Shown: positions 17,351 through 26,158 of the stretch, one piece after another | Numbering within the stretch: the stretch's first letter is position 1 | Layout: every line of letters begins with the position of its first letter | NCBI RefSeq assembly: GCF_014873495.1 | Contig: NZ_JADBGF010000001.1 | Span: 3,596,001-3,660,000 of the forward strand | DNA length: 64,000 nt | From: Streptomyces stelliscabiei | GTDB lineage: Bacteria; Actinomycetota; Actinomycetes; Streptomycetales; Streptomycetaceae | Reading direction: 5' to 3' | Notes under the pieces: model-generated | Database searches by the model: none | Seen by the model: the letters and a program-made list of their open reading frames with translations, nothing else | Told to the model about the DNA's origin: nothing | Translations under genes and position numbers: made by a program

Positions 17351-20098
17351 TCAGCGGTGGTCGCTGCCTGTGGACTGCGAGGCCGCGCGGCCGGCCTCCA
17401 GGCGGGCGACCGGGATGCGGAAGGGGGAGCAGGAGACGTAGTCGAGGCCCACCTCGTGGAAGAAGTGGACGGACTCCGGGTCACCGCCGTGCTCGCCGCA
17501 GACGCCGAGCTTGAGGTCGGGGCGGGTCGCACGGCCCGCCTCCACCGCCAGCTTGACCAGGGAGCCCACGCCGTCCTTGTCGATCGTCTCGAACGGGCTG
17601 ACGCCGAAGATGCCCTTCTCCAGGTACGCCGTGAAGAAGGAGGCCTCGACGTCGTCGCGGCTGAAGCCCCACACCGTCTGGGTCAGGTCGTTCGTGCCGA
17701 AGGAGAAGAACTCCGCCGCCTCCGCGATCTGGCCTGCCGTCAGGGCGGCGCGCGGCAGCTCGATCATCGTGCCGATCGACAGCTTCAGGGCCACGCCCGT
17801 CGCCGCCTCGACCTCCGCGATCACCGCGTCCGCCTCCTCGCGGACGATCTCCAGCTCCTGGACCGTGCCGACGAGCGGGATCATGATCTCGGCGCGCGGG
17901 TCGCCCTTGGCGTTCTTGCGCTCGGCCGCCGCCTCCGCGATGGCCCGCACCTGCATGGTGAAGAGACCGGGGATCACCAGGCCGAGGCGCACACCCCGCA
18001 GGCCCAGCATCGGGTTCTGCTCGTGCAGGCGGTGGACGGCCTGCAGCAGGCGCAGCTCGTTCTCGTGGGGCTCCTGGCGGGACTCCGCGAGGGCGACGCG
18101 GACCGAGAGTTCGGTGATGTCGGGCAGGAACTCGTGCAGCGGCGGGTCGAGGAGACGCACCGTCACCGGCAGGCCGTCCATCGCGGAGAAGAGTTCGACG
18201 AAGTCCTGCTTCTGGAGCGGGAGCAGCGCCTTCAGGGACTCCTCGCGCACGGCCTCCGTGTCGGCCAGGATCAGCCGCTCGACCAGCTCACGGCGGTCGC
18301 CGAGGAACATGTGCTCCGTACGGCACAGGCCGATGCCCTGGGCGCCGAAGCGGCGGGCGCGCAGCGCGTCCTCGGCGTTGTCGGCGTTGGCGCGGACGCG
18401 GAGCCGGCGCTTGCGGTCCGCGAAGGCCATGATCCGGTGGACGGCCTCGACCAGTTCGTCGGCGTCGTTGGCGCCGGCGTGCATGCGGCCCTCGAAGTAC
18501 TCGACGACCGGGGACGGGACGACCGGGACCTCACCCAGGTAGACCTTGCCGGACGAGCCGTCGATGGAGATGAGGTCGCCCTCCTCCACCACATGGCCGC
18601 CGGGGACGGTCATCCGCCGGCGCTTGGTGTCGACCTCCAGCTCCTCCGCGCCGCACACACACGTCTTGCCCATGCCGCGCGCGACCACGGCCGCGTGGGA
18701 GGTCTTGCCGCCGCGCGAGGTGAGGATGCCCTCGGCCGCGATCATGCCGTCGAGGTCGTCGGGGTTGGTCTCACGGCGGACCAGGATGACCTTCTCGCCC
18801 GAACGCGACCATTTCACGGCCGTGTACGAGTCGAAGACCGCCTTGCCGACCGCCGCGCCCGGGGAGGCGGCGATGCCGCGGCCGACCTGCGCGACCTTCG
18901 CGTCCTCGTCGAAGCGGGGGAACATCAGCTGCGCGAGCTGGGCGCCCGTCACCCGCTGCAGGGCCTCCGCCTCGTCGATCAGGCCCTGGTCGACGAGTTG
19001 CGTGGCGATACGGAAGGCCGCGCCGGCGGTCCGCTTGCCCACGCGCGTCTGCAGCATCCACAGCTGGCCGCGCTCGATGGTGAACTCGATGTCGCAGAGA
19101 TCCTTGTAGTGGTTCTCCAGGGTCTCCATGATCTGCATCAGCTGGTCGTACGACTTCTTGTCGATCGCCTCCAGCTCCGCCAGCGGGACGGTGTTGCGGA
19201 TGCCCGCCACCACGTCCTCGCCCTGCGCGTTCTGGAGGTAGTCGCCGTAGACGCCCTGGTGGCCGGAGGCGGGGTCGCGGGTGAAGGCGACGCCCGTGCC
19301 GGAGTCGGGGCCCAGGTTGCCGAAGACCATCGAGCAGACGTTGACGGCCGTGCCGAGGTCGCCGGGGATGCGCTCCTGACGGCGGTAGAGCTTGGCGCGG
19401 TCGGTGTTCCAGGAGTCGAAGACCGCGTGGATGGCGAGGTCCATCTGCTCGCGCGGGTCCTGCGGGAAGTCCCGGCCGGCCTCGGTCTTGACGATCTTCT
19501 TGAACTTGGTGACGAGCTTCTTGAGGTCGGCCGCCTCCAGCTCGGTGTCGACGACGACCTTCTTGGCCGTCTTCGCCGCCTCCAGCGCCTCCTCGAAGAG
19601 GTCGCCGTCGACGCCGAGGACCGTCTTGCCGAACATCTGGATGAGCCGGCGGTAGGAGTCCCAGGCGAAGCGGTCGTCGCCGGCCTGCCGGGCGAGGCCC
19701 TGCACCGACTTGTCGGAGAGGCCGATGTTGAGGACCGTGTCCATCATTCCGGGCATCGAGAACTTCGCGCCGGAGCGGACCGAGACGAGGAGCGGATCGT
19801 CGGCCTGGCCGAGCTTCTTGCCCATCTTCTCTTCGAGCGCGGCGAGGTGGGAGGTGACCTCGTCACGCAGTGCCGCGGGCTCGTCGCCGCTGTCGAGGTA
19901 GACCTTGCACGCCTCGGTGGTGATGGTGAAGCCGGGAGGCACGGGGAGACCGAGGTTGGTCATCTCGGCGAGGTTCGCGCCCTTGCCGCCGAGGAGGTCC
20001 TTGAGGTCCTTGTTGCCTTCGGTGAAGTCATAAACAAACTTCACGCCCTCAACGCTCTGAGCTACGTGGCCTACGTGGGGATCTTTGTTTTCCGACAC
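17351..20098 (-). CDS. ppdK: Pyruvate, phosphate dikinase
   Basis: A 915-residue cytoplasmic enzyme interconverting pyruvate + ATP + Pi and PEP + AMP + PPi, giving flexible glycolysis/gluconeogenesis at the PEP node. The GTG at 20098 with AAGGAG upstream gives VSENKDPHVG, matching the family length; a longer in-frame version is rejected. The ATP-grasp domain opens with LLGGKGANLAEM near residue 25. The phospho-histidine is in GGKTSHAAVVARGMGK, with the regulatory Thr next to it, and the C-terminal PEP/pyruvate barrel carries GVCGEHGGDP with the catalytic Cys. It is monocistronic, and the long opposite-strand ORF across it is a GC-bias shadow. Confidence 0.97.
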   Translation of the reverse strand: MSENKDPHVGHVAQSVEGVKFVYDFTEGNKDLKDLLGGKGANLAEMTNLGLPVPPGFTITTEACKVYLDSGDEPAALRDEVTSHLAALEEKMGKKLGQADDPLLVSVRSGAKFSMPGMMDTVLNIGLSDKSVQGLARQAGDDRFAWDSYRRLIQMFGKTVLGVDGDLFEEALEAAKTAKKVVVDTELEAADLKKLVTKFKKIVKTEAGRDFPQDPREQMDLAIHAVFDSWNTDRAKLYRRQERIPGDLGTAVNVCSMVFGNLGPDSGTGVAFTRDPASGHQGVYGDYLQNAQGEDVVAGIRNTVPLAELEAIDKKSYDQLMQIMETLENHYKDLCDIEFTIERGQLWMLQTRVGKRTAGAAFRIATQLVDQGLIDEAEALQRVTGAQLAQLMFPRFDEDAKVAQVGRGIAASPGAAVGKAVFDSYTAVKWSRSGEKVILVRRETNPDDLDGMIAAEGILTSRGGKTSHAAVVARGMGKTCVCGAEELEVDTKRRRMTVPGGHVVEEGDLISIDGSSGKVYLGEVPVVPSPVVEYFEGRMHAGANDADELVEAVHRIMAFADRKRRLRVRANADNAEDALRARRFGAQGIGLCRTEHMFLGDRRELVERLILADTEAVREESLKALLPLQKQDFVELFSAMDGLPVTVRLLDPPLHEFLPDITELSVRVALAESRQEPHENELRLLQAVHRLHEQNPMLGLRGVRLGLVIPGLFTMQVRAIAEAAAERKNAKGDPRAEIMIPLVGTVQELEIVREEADAVIAEVEAATGVALKLSIGTMIELPRAALTAGQIAEAAEFFSFGTNDLTQTVWGFSRDDVEASFFTAYLEKGIFGVSPFETIDKDGVGSLVKLAVEAGRATRPDLKLGVCGEHGGDPESVHFFHEVGLDYVSCSPFRIPVARLEAGRAASQSTGSDHR

Positions 20099-20679
20099 AG
20101 GTCCCAACTCCTTGAGGACGCGGTGGCTGCCCTGACGGCCAGGAACATACCCAGATCGAAGGCTCCTGGGTACGTCCACTTGCGCGTCATGCGCCTGTAA
20201 CCACCCGTCCGCCAGTAGATCGAAAGTCAAGGCTTGGCAAGGAACAGTGCCGCGATGTGTTCACCTCTTGAACGCGACCCCGCCCAACAGGCCTGCAAAG
20301 CGCTCACCTGAGCACCATTCGGCACGCCTGAGTTCGCTCGATGAACGATCAAAGGGTGGCACCGAGTGCCACCCTTTGAAGTCGCGGAACCGCCCATGAT
20401 TCGCTCATCTGAGCGCAAGCCCTATCAAGGGTGGCGAGAATCACGCCCTCCGGGCAGCCCGGATTTCACCATGCGGACCAGTGCTCGGGACAGAAACACG
20501 CTCGTCATCCCGTCCAGCCATACGAGTCTGGCCGCTCGGGTCCGCTCATACGGGTCCGCTCATACGGGTCCGGTCGTACGGTCCGGTCGTACGGGTCCGA
20601 TCACTCGGTCCGGTCGTGCGCGTCCCCTCGGCCGGAGTGGCGAGGGCGGGCCCACCGGCTCAGGAGGGCAGCGCCCGCC
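20099..20679. repeat. Long intergenic region with hairpin and 13-14-bp tandem repeats
   Basis: 580 bp without a convincing gene between ppdK and the ROK regulator. It holds a small inverted repeat GTTCA-CCTCT-TGAAC (20259-20273) in the presumed ppdK promoter zone, a perfect hairpin (20349-20379) and, at about 20531-20624, six to seven tandem copies of a 13-14-bp unit. The clearest copies read CGCTCATACGGGTC (two exact) and CGGTCGTACGGGTC. The repeats lie downstream of the ROK gene and upstream of ppdK. Confidence 0.7.
20349..20379. terminator. Perfect 14-bp hairpin
   Basis: TCAAAGGGTGGCAC-CGA-GTGCCACCCTTTGA, a perfect 14-bp stem with a 3-base loop. It lies 300 bp downstream of the leftward ROK gene and 250 bp upstream of ppdK. 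It could terminate ROK readthrough; the symmetric A/T-rich ends would also work in the other direction. Confidence 0.6.
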
Positions 20680-21900
20680 TCACACCCCCAGCGCCGCCAG
20701 CCGTTCCTCGGCGCGCTCCGGCGCGTACAAGTACTCGACGACCTGCGCCGCCGCCCCGACGAGGCCCGCCCGCTCCCCCAGCCGGGAGGTCACCACGTCC
20801 AGGTGGGCCGTGGAGCGGGGCAGGGCGCGCTGGTAGAGCAGTTCACGGACGCCGGTGAGGAAGGGGGTTCCGGCCAGATCTCCGGCGATCATCAGAACGC
20901 CCGGGTTCAGCAGGGTCACCACCGTCGCCAGCACGTCCCCGACGGCCCGGCCCGCTTCCCGCGCGAGCGCGGTCGCGCCCGGATGCCCGGCGGCCAGCAG
21001 GTCGCGTACGTCCGAGCCGGATGCCGCCGGCACCCCCGCCTCCGCCAGCCGTCGCGCCACGGCGCCGCCGCTCGCGATCGCCGCGAGACAGCCGAACGAG
21101 CCGCACTTGCACAGCGCGTCCGCGCCCTGCGGGACCCGGATGTGGCCGATGTCGCCGGCGCCGCCGTCGATGCCCCGGTATATCGAACCCCCGACCACCA
21201 CGCCCGCGCCGATGCCCGTGGACACCTTGACCAGCGCGAAGGCCGAGCAGTCGGCGTAACCGGTGCGCTGTTCGCCGTACGCCATCAGGTTGGCGTCGTT
21301 GTCGACGAGGACCGGGACGCCGGCCGGGCCGCAGGCGTGTTCGGTGAAGGCGCGGGCCAGCCGGCCTCTTATGTCGTAGCCGTCCCAGCCGGGCATGATC
21401 GGCGGCTGGACGACGCGGCCGGTGTCACTGTCGACGGGGCCGGGCACGGCGAGGCCGATGCCGCAGACCGCGTGCGCCGGGCGCCCCTCCTTCGCGAGCA
21501 ACTCGGCGAACCAGCGGCCCAGTTCGTCCAGTACGGCGTCGGGGCCCTCGTCGATGACCAGGGTGCCGGTGTGTTCGGCCTGGATCTCGCCGGTGAGGGA
21601 GACGAGGGCGGCCCGGGCGTGGCGGGTGTCGAGGTCGGCGGCGAGGACGAGGGCGTGCGCGTCGTCGAACTCCAGGGTGATGGAAGGGCGTCCGCCGAGC
21701 GGGGAGTCGACGGGGCCGCCGGCGCCCTCGCGGAGCCAGCCCGCGCGGAAGAGACGCTCCAGACGCTGGCCCACGGTCGCCCGGGACAGGCCGGTGGCCT
21801 GCTGGAGCGCGCCACGGGTGGTGGCCCGGCCGCTGCGGACCAGTTCCAGCAGATCTCCGGCACCGGCATGACTGCCCACCCTCACGGCCCTTCTGCTCAT
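20680..21900 (-). CDS. ROK-family transcriptional regulator
   Basis: About 406 residues from ATG 21900. An N-terminal winged helix (about 15-75, ATTRGALQQATGLSRATVGQR) is followed by a ROK sugar-kinase-like domain. Visible motifs are the nucleotide-fold DNDANLMAYG, a zinc-site CKCGSFGCL with an upstream GDIGH, and the STGIGAG turn. Such proteins usually repress sugar-use genes and respond to a sugar or sugar phosphate. It is divergent from the two (alpha/alpha)6 glycosidase genes at 22057 and 23802 and likely controls them. Whether it retains kinase activity cannot be said. Confidence 0.88.
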   Translation of the reverse strand: MSRRAVRVGSHAGAGDLLELVRSGRATTRGALQQATGLSRATVGQRLERLFRAGWLREGAGGPVDSPLGGRPSITLEFDDAHALVLAADLDTRHARAALVSLTGEIQAEHTGTLVIDEGPDAVLDELGRWFAELLAKEGRPAHAVCGIGLAVPGPVDSDTGRVVQPPIMPGWDGYDIRGRLARAFTEHACGPAGVPVLVDNDANLMAYGEQRTGYADCSAFALVKVSTGIGAGVVVGGSIYRGIDGGAGDIGHIRVPQGADALCKCGSFGCLAAIASGGAVARRLAEAGVPAASGSDVRDLLAAGHPGATALAREAGRAVGDVLATVVTLLNPGVLMIAGDLAGTPFLTGVRELLYQRALPRSTAHLDVVTSRLGERAGLVGAAAQVVEYLYAPERAEERLAALGV

Positions 21901-22056
21901 GCCGCCATTGTCGCGGCCCCTACGGACATTCACTCCCGCGCACCCTCTTGCGTTCACCAACTCTGCATTACATATTGAGTTTTGCGTGTTAAGTAGACGT
22001 AACCCTACGGTAGCTACTGCCGAACCCGTCGGCACCTTGCTCTCCAGGAGCCCTGC
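21901..22056. promoter_or_regulatory. Divergent promoter region, ROK regulator / glycosidase pair
   Basis: A 156-bp gap that includes an AT-rich block (about 21950-22010, around TTACATATTGAGTTTTGCG and GTTAAGTAGACG), unusual for this genome. It must hold both promoters and probably the ROK operator. I found no long perfect palindrome. The rightward gene has AGGAG at 22046-22050. Confidence 0.45.
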
Positions 22057-23751
22057 GTGGATCGCACAACCCAGCTCACCGCCCGTCGGCCAGGGACAGG
22101 CGCGCACGTCGGCGGCGGTGTATACGATCCGGTCGCGCCGGCGACGGCGGCGACCGCCCCGACCGGCTCTGTCGGCTCGACCGGCTCGACCGGCTCGACC
22201 GGCTCGACCGGCTCGACCGGCTCAGCCTTCTCGACCGGCTCAGCCTTCTCGAACGGCTCAGCCTTCTCGAACGGATCGCTGCGCCGCGCGGCGGCGCGGG
22301 TGCTGGCCGACAACTGGACGGGCCGGTCCACGGTGCCGTCGCGCACGCTGTATCCGCACCAGTGGTCGTGGGACTCGGCGTTCATCGCGATCGGGCTGCG
22401 CCATCTGTCGCCGCTGCGGGCGCAGACCGAGCTGGAGACCCTGCTCGGCGCGCAGTGGGGTGACGGGCGGATCCCGCACATCGTGTTCAACCCCTCCGTG
22501 CCGCTGGACGCGTACTTCCCGAGCCCCGACTTCTGGCGCTCCTCGACCGCGGGACGCGCCGCGGGCGCCCCGCGCACCACGCAGACCTCGGGGATCGTGC
22601 AGCCGCCGGTGCACGCGCTGGCGGCGTGGCTGGTGCACCGGGCGGACCCCGGGCTCTCCCGGGCGCGCGGTTTCCTGGCCCGGATGTATCCGCGGCTGGC
22701 CGCCTGGCACCGCTATCTGCTGCACCGCCGCGACCTGGGCGGGGGCGGCCTGGTGTCGGTCGTCCACCCCTGGGAGCAGGGCATGGACAACAGCCCCGCC
22801 TGGGACGCGCCCCTCGCCCGGATCACCCCCGCCCCGGCCCGCTCCTTCCGCCGCGCCGACCTCGACCACGGCGCGGCCGAGGACCGGCCGACGGATCTGG
22901 ACTACGGGCGGTACGTGCGCCTCGCGGCGGACTACCGGGACGCCTGGTACGCCGACGGGCAGGGCGGGTTCGCCGTCGAGGACCCGGCCTTCAACGCCCT
23001 CCTCATCGCCTCCGAACACGCCCTCGCGCGTATCGCCAAGGAGCTGGGCGCCCCCGGGACCGCCCGGCACGCACGGGCGGAGCGCCTGACGGCGGCGCTG
23101 GTGGAGCGGCTGTGGGACCCGGCGCGGGAGATGTTCCTGTGCCGGGACGTCACCACGGACGCCCTCGTGCCGGAGCGCGGCGTCTCCGGTCTCCTCCCCC
23201 TCCTGCTCCCCGGCCTTCCGCGCGACATCACGGCCGGGCTCGTGCGGACGCTCCACGGCCCGCACTTCGGACTCGGCGCGACCACCCGGCTCGTGCCGTC
23301 GTACGACCTGACCGGGGAGGCCTTCGATCCGCACCGGTACTGGCGCGGGCCCGCCTGGTTCAACACGAACTGGCTGCTGGAGCGGGGGCTCAGGCTGCAC
23401 GGGGAGACGGGCCGGGCCGACGCGCTGCGGGCGGCGCTGCTGGAGATCGCGGGGGCGTCCGGGTTCGCCGAGTACGTGGACCCGTACACGGGCGAGGCCT
23501 GCGGGGCGCTCGGCTTCGGCTGGACCGCCGCGCTCACGGTCGACCTGCTGCACGGGGACGACCGGGACCACGGCCGCGACCACGGGCACGGGCACGGGCA
23601 TGACGGGGGCCATGTCGATGGACGCGCCGACGGCCTCGACCACGGGTGGCATCACGGACCGTACGACGAGCGCCAGCGCGACGACGAGGTCGTGTTCGGC
23701 ATGGGTGACGACATCACTGAGGACATCACTGACGGCATGAGTGACGCGTGA
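22057..23751 (+). CDS. MGH1/GH63-like glycoside hydrolase
   Basis: A 564-residue cytoplasmic (alpha/alpha)6-barrel glycosidase related to trehalase, GH63 and mannosylglycerate hydrolase. Signatures are YPHQWSWDSAFIAIGLRHL near 95-113, a segment HPWEQGMDNSPAWD near 240-253, and WRGPAWFNTNWLLERGL near 430. The GTG start follows AGGAG. Between residues ~37 and 72 is a pure low-complexity run (STGSTGST..., then SAFSNGSAFSNGS) encoded by a GGCTCGACC microsatellite, and the C-terminus is His/Asp/Gly-rich. It precedes a debranching-enzyme-like gene by 50 bp and is divergent from a ROK regulator. Substrate unknown; an alpha-linked oligosaccharide is likely. Confidence 0.82.
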   Translation: MDRTTQLTARRPGTGAHVGGGVYDPVAPATAATAPTGSVGSTGSTGSTGSTGSTGSAFSTGSAFSNGSAFSNGSLRRAAARVLADNWTGRSTVPSRTLYPHQWSWDSAFIAIGLRHLSPLRAQTELETLLGAQWGDGRIPHIVFNPSVPLDAYFPSPDFWRSSTAGRAAGAPRTTQTSGIVQPPVHALAAWLVHRADPGLSRARGFLARMYPRLAAWHRYLLHRRDLGGGGLVSVVHPWEQGMDNSPAWDAPLARITPAPARSFRRADLDHGAAEDRPTDLDYGRYVRLAADYRDAWYADGQGGFAVEDPAFNALLIASEHALARIAKELGAPGTARHARAERLTAALVERLWDPAREMFLCRDVTTDALVPERGVSGLLPLLLPGLPRDITAGLVRTLHGPHFGLGATTRLVPSYDLTGEAFDPHRYWRGPAWFNTNWLLERGLRLHGETGRADALRAALLEIAGASGFAEYVDPYTGEACGALGFGWTAALTVDLLHGDDRDHGRDHGHGHGHDGGHVDGRADGLDHGWHHGPYDERQRDDEVVFGMGDDITEDITDGMSDA

Positions 23752-23801
23752 GTGACGGCAGGCATGAGTGACGGCATGAGTGACCAGGGAGGGGACCGGG
23801 G

Positions 23802-25742
23802 ATGACGGACCGGCATCACCTGCTCGTGCGCGGCGGGACGTTCGCCGCCGTGGGCGACGGCGGCGACATCAGCGGGGTGCGGGGCGGCAGCGCACCGGAC
23901 GGGCTGTTCGTGCGGGACGCCCGGCATCTGAGCCGGTGGCAGCTGACCGTCGACGGGGCGGTCCCCGAGACGCTCACACCGGTCGCCGACGGGGACACCG
24001 CGCGCTGTGTGCTCGTGCCCCGGGGCGGGCGCCGGGAGCCGCCCGCGTACACGCTCTTCCGTGAACAGGCCGTCTCCGACAGCGCGTTCGTGGAGACGCT
24101 GCGGGTCACCAGCAACCGTCCGGTGGCGACGACCGTCCGGATCGCGATCACCGCGGACGCCGACTTCACCGACCAGTTCGAGCTGCGCTCCGACTTCCGT
24201 ACCTACGCCAAGAGCGGTGTCGTCAGGAAGCGCGAAGTCCTCGACGACGGTGTGGAGTTCAGCTATCGGCGGGGCGAGTGGCGGTCGTGCACGACGGTGA
24301 CGGCCGAGCCCGCGCCGGACGGTGTGGAGGAGACCGGGACGGGGGCGCGGCGCCTGGTCTGGGCCCTCGATGTCGCGCCGCACGGCTCGGTGGAGCTGAC
24401 CTGCCGGGTGATGGCGCGGCCGCACGGCGACCGGCGGGCCCTGCGGGTACCGCGCTCGCCGGGCGCCGAGCGGGAGCGGCTGCTGGCGGTGGAGGGCGAG
24501 TTCATGGAGGGCGTGGCGTTCCCCACCGGCTGGCCGGAGCTGGCCGCCGCGTGTGCGCGTGGGCTCGCCGATCTGGCCGCGCTCCAGGTGCCGGCGACCG
24601 GGCCGGAGGGTGAGGTCCTGCGGGTGCCCGCCGCCGGGGCGCCGTGGTTCCTGACCCTGCTCGGCCGGGACGCCCTGCTCACCTCGCTCTTCACGCTCCC
24701 CTACCGGCCGGAGCCGGCCGCCGCCACCCTGCTCGCGCTCGCCGCGGCCCAGGCGACGGAGGTCGGCGTCGGCTCGGTGGCCCAGCCCGGCAAGATCGTG
24801 CACGAGGTGCGGCACGGTGAGCTGGCGCACTTCGGGCAGGTGCCGTACGGGCGTTACTACGGCTCGGTGGACGCCACGCCGCTGTTCCTCGTGCTGCTCG
24901 GCGCGTATGTGGAGCAGACCGGGGACGTCACCCTCGCCCGCCGTCTCGAAGCGCAGGCGCGGGCCGCGGTCGGCTGGATGCTCGACCACGGCGGGCTCAC
25001 CTCGCGCGGCTACCTGGTCTACCGCGCCGACCAGGGCGGCCTCGCCAACCAGAACTGGAAGGACTCCCCCGGCTCGATCTGCTCCGCCGACGGCAGTCGG
25101 CCCGCCGCCGGGCCGGTGATGGCGGCGGGTGCGCAGGGGTACGCGTACGACGCGCTGCGCCGCACCGCCGTCCTGGCGCGCACGGTGTGGGAGGACGAGG
25201 TGTACGCGGCGCTGCTCGAACAGGCGGCGGGTGATCTCCGTGACCGTTTCCAGCGGGACTTCTGGATGCCGCGGCACGGCTTCCCCGCGCTGGCGCTGGA
25301 CGGTGAGGGCAGGCAGGTCGACGCGCTCGCCTCGGACGCGGGGCATCTGCTGTGGTCGGGGCTGCTGGACAAGGAGTACGGGAAACTGGTGGGCCGACGG
25401 CTCCTGGAACCGGACTTCTTCTCCGGGTGGGGGGTGCGGACGCTGGCCGCCGGGCAGCCCGCGTATCACCCGCTGTCGTACCACCGGGGTTCCGTGTGGC
25501 CGCACGACAACGCGCTGATCACGCTGGGGCTCGCGCGGTACGGGCTGCACGACGAGGCCCGGACGGTGGCCTCCGGCATGGTGGACGCGGCGACGGCGGC
25601 GGGGCATCGGCTGCCGGAGGTGCTGGCCGGGTACGGGCGGGACACGCATCCGGAGCCGGTTCCGTATCCGCACGCGTGTGTGCGGGAGTCGCGGTCTGCG
25701 GCGGCGCCGTTGGCTCTGCTCACTGCGGTCGGCGGAGCGTGA
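23802..25742 (+). CDS. Glycogen-debranching-like amylo-alpha-1,6-glucosidase family protein
   Basis: 646 residues. An N-terminal beta-sandwich of the debranching-enzyme N-terminal type (about 1-210, with GLFVRDARHLSRWQL near 43-57) is followed by an (alpha/alpha)6 catalytic barrel. Motifs in order are WFLTLLGRDALLTS near 283, NQNWKDSPGSI near 415, GYAYDALRR near 445 and SVWPHDNALITLGLARYG near 565-582. ATG 23802 has GGGAGGGG upstream. It forms an operon with the preceding glycosidase; together they suggest degradation of a storage or imported alpha-glucan under ROK control. Relatives are often annotated only as 'amylo-alpha-1,6-glucosidase', and activity is unproven. Confidence 0.82.
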   Translation: MTDRHHLLVRGGTFAAVGDGGDISGVRGGSAPDGLFVRDARHLSRWQLTVDGAVPETLTPVADGDTARCVLVPRGGRREPPAYTLFREQAVSDSAFVETLRVTSNRPVATTVRIAITADADFTDQFELRSDFRTYAKSGVVRKREVLDDGVEFSYRRGEWRSCTTVTAEPAPDGVEETGTGARRLVWALDVAPHGSVELTCRVMARPHGDRRALRVPRSPGAERERLLAVEGEFMEGVAFPTGWPELAAACARGLADLAALQVPATGPEGEVLRVPAAGAPWFLTLLGRDALLTSLFTLPYRPEPAAATLLALAAAQATEVGVGSVAQPGKIVHEVRHGELAHFGQVPYGRYYGSVDATPLFLVLLGAYVEQTGDVTLARRLEAQARAAVGWMLDHGGLTSRGYLVYRADQGGLANQNWKDSPGSICSADGSRPAAGPVMAAGAQGYAYDALRRTAVLARTVWEDEVYAALLEQAAGDLRDRFQRDFWMPRHGFPALALDGEGRQVDALASDAGHLLWSGLLDKEYGKLVGRRLLEPDFFSGWGVRTLAAGQPAYHPLSYHRGSVWPHDNALITLGLARYGLHDEARTVASGMVDAATAAGHRLPEVLAGYGRDTHPEPVPYPHACVRESRSAAAPLALLTAVGGA

Positions 25743-26158
25743 GCGCTCCGCTGGGTGGGGTGGGGGGCGGCGTTGTTGTGTGGGGTGGTGGATGGGTGCG
25801 GGTTCGTCGCGCTCGCGGCGCCTGACAACTCGGGGGGTGCGGGTGCTTGGGCGGGTGCCGGTTGTGGAGGGTTGCTCGCGCCGTTCCCCGCGCCCCTGGC
25901 GGGGCGCGTGCCCGGTGGCGCGGGCTGCGCCTGACAGCTCGGGGGGTGCGGGTGCTTCGGCGGGTGCGGGTCCTGCGTGGTTGCTCGCGCCGTTCCTCGC
26001 GCCCCTGATGGGGCGCGTGCCCGGTGGCGCGGGCTGCGCCTGACAGCTCGGAGGGTGCGGGTGCTTGGGCGGGTGCCGGTTGCGGGAGGTGCTCGCGCCG
26101 TTTCTCGCGTCCCTGGCGGGGCGCTCAGGTCGGCCGGAGCGTCGGCAGAACGGGGCGG
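25743..26158. repeat. Three tandem copies of a 109-bp repeat
   Basis: Gene-free gap after the debranching-like gene. A 109-bp unit starting CCTGACARCTCGGRGGGTGC begins at 25821, 25930 and 26039, exactly 109 bp apart each time. Each unit contains GCTCGCGCCGTTCCTCGCG-type sequence that can fold with the following GGGGCGC. The copies differ by a few substitutions. The core resembles the dispersed GCGGGGAAC palindrome found elsewhere in this window. Likely termination region for the convergent dus gene and the glycosidase operon. Confidence 0.85.

Noticed and set aside
17330..20200. 956-codon + strand ORF across ppdK
   Set aside because: Exact antisense of pyruvate phosphate dikinase, whose motifs are intact on the other strand; composition is that of a GC-bias shadow.
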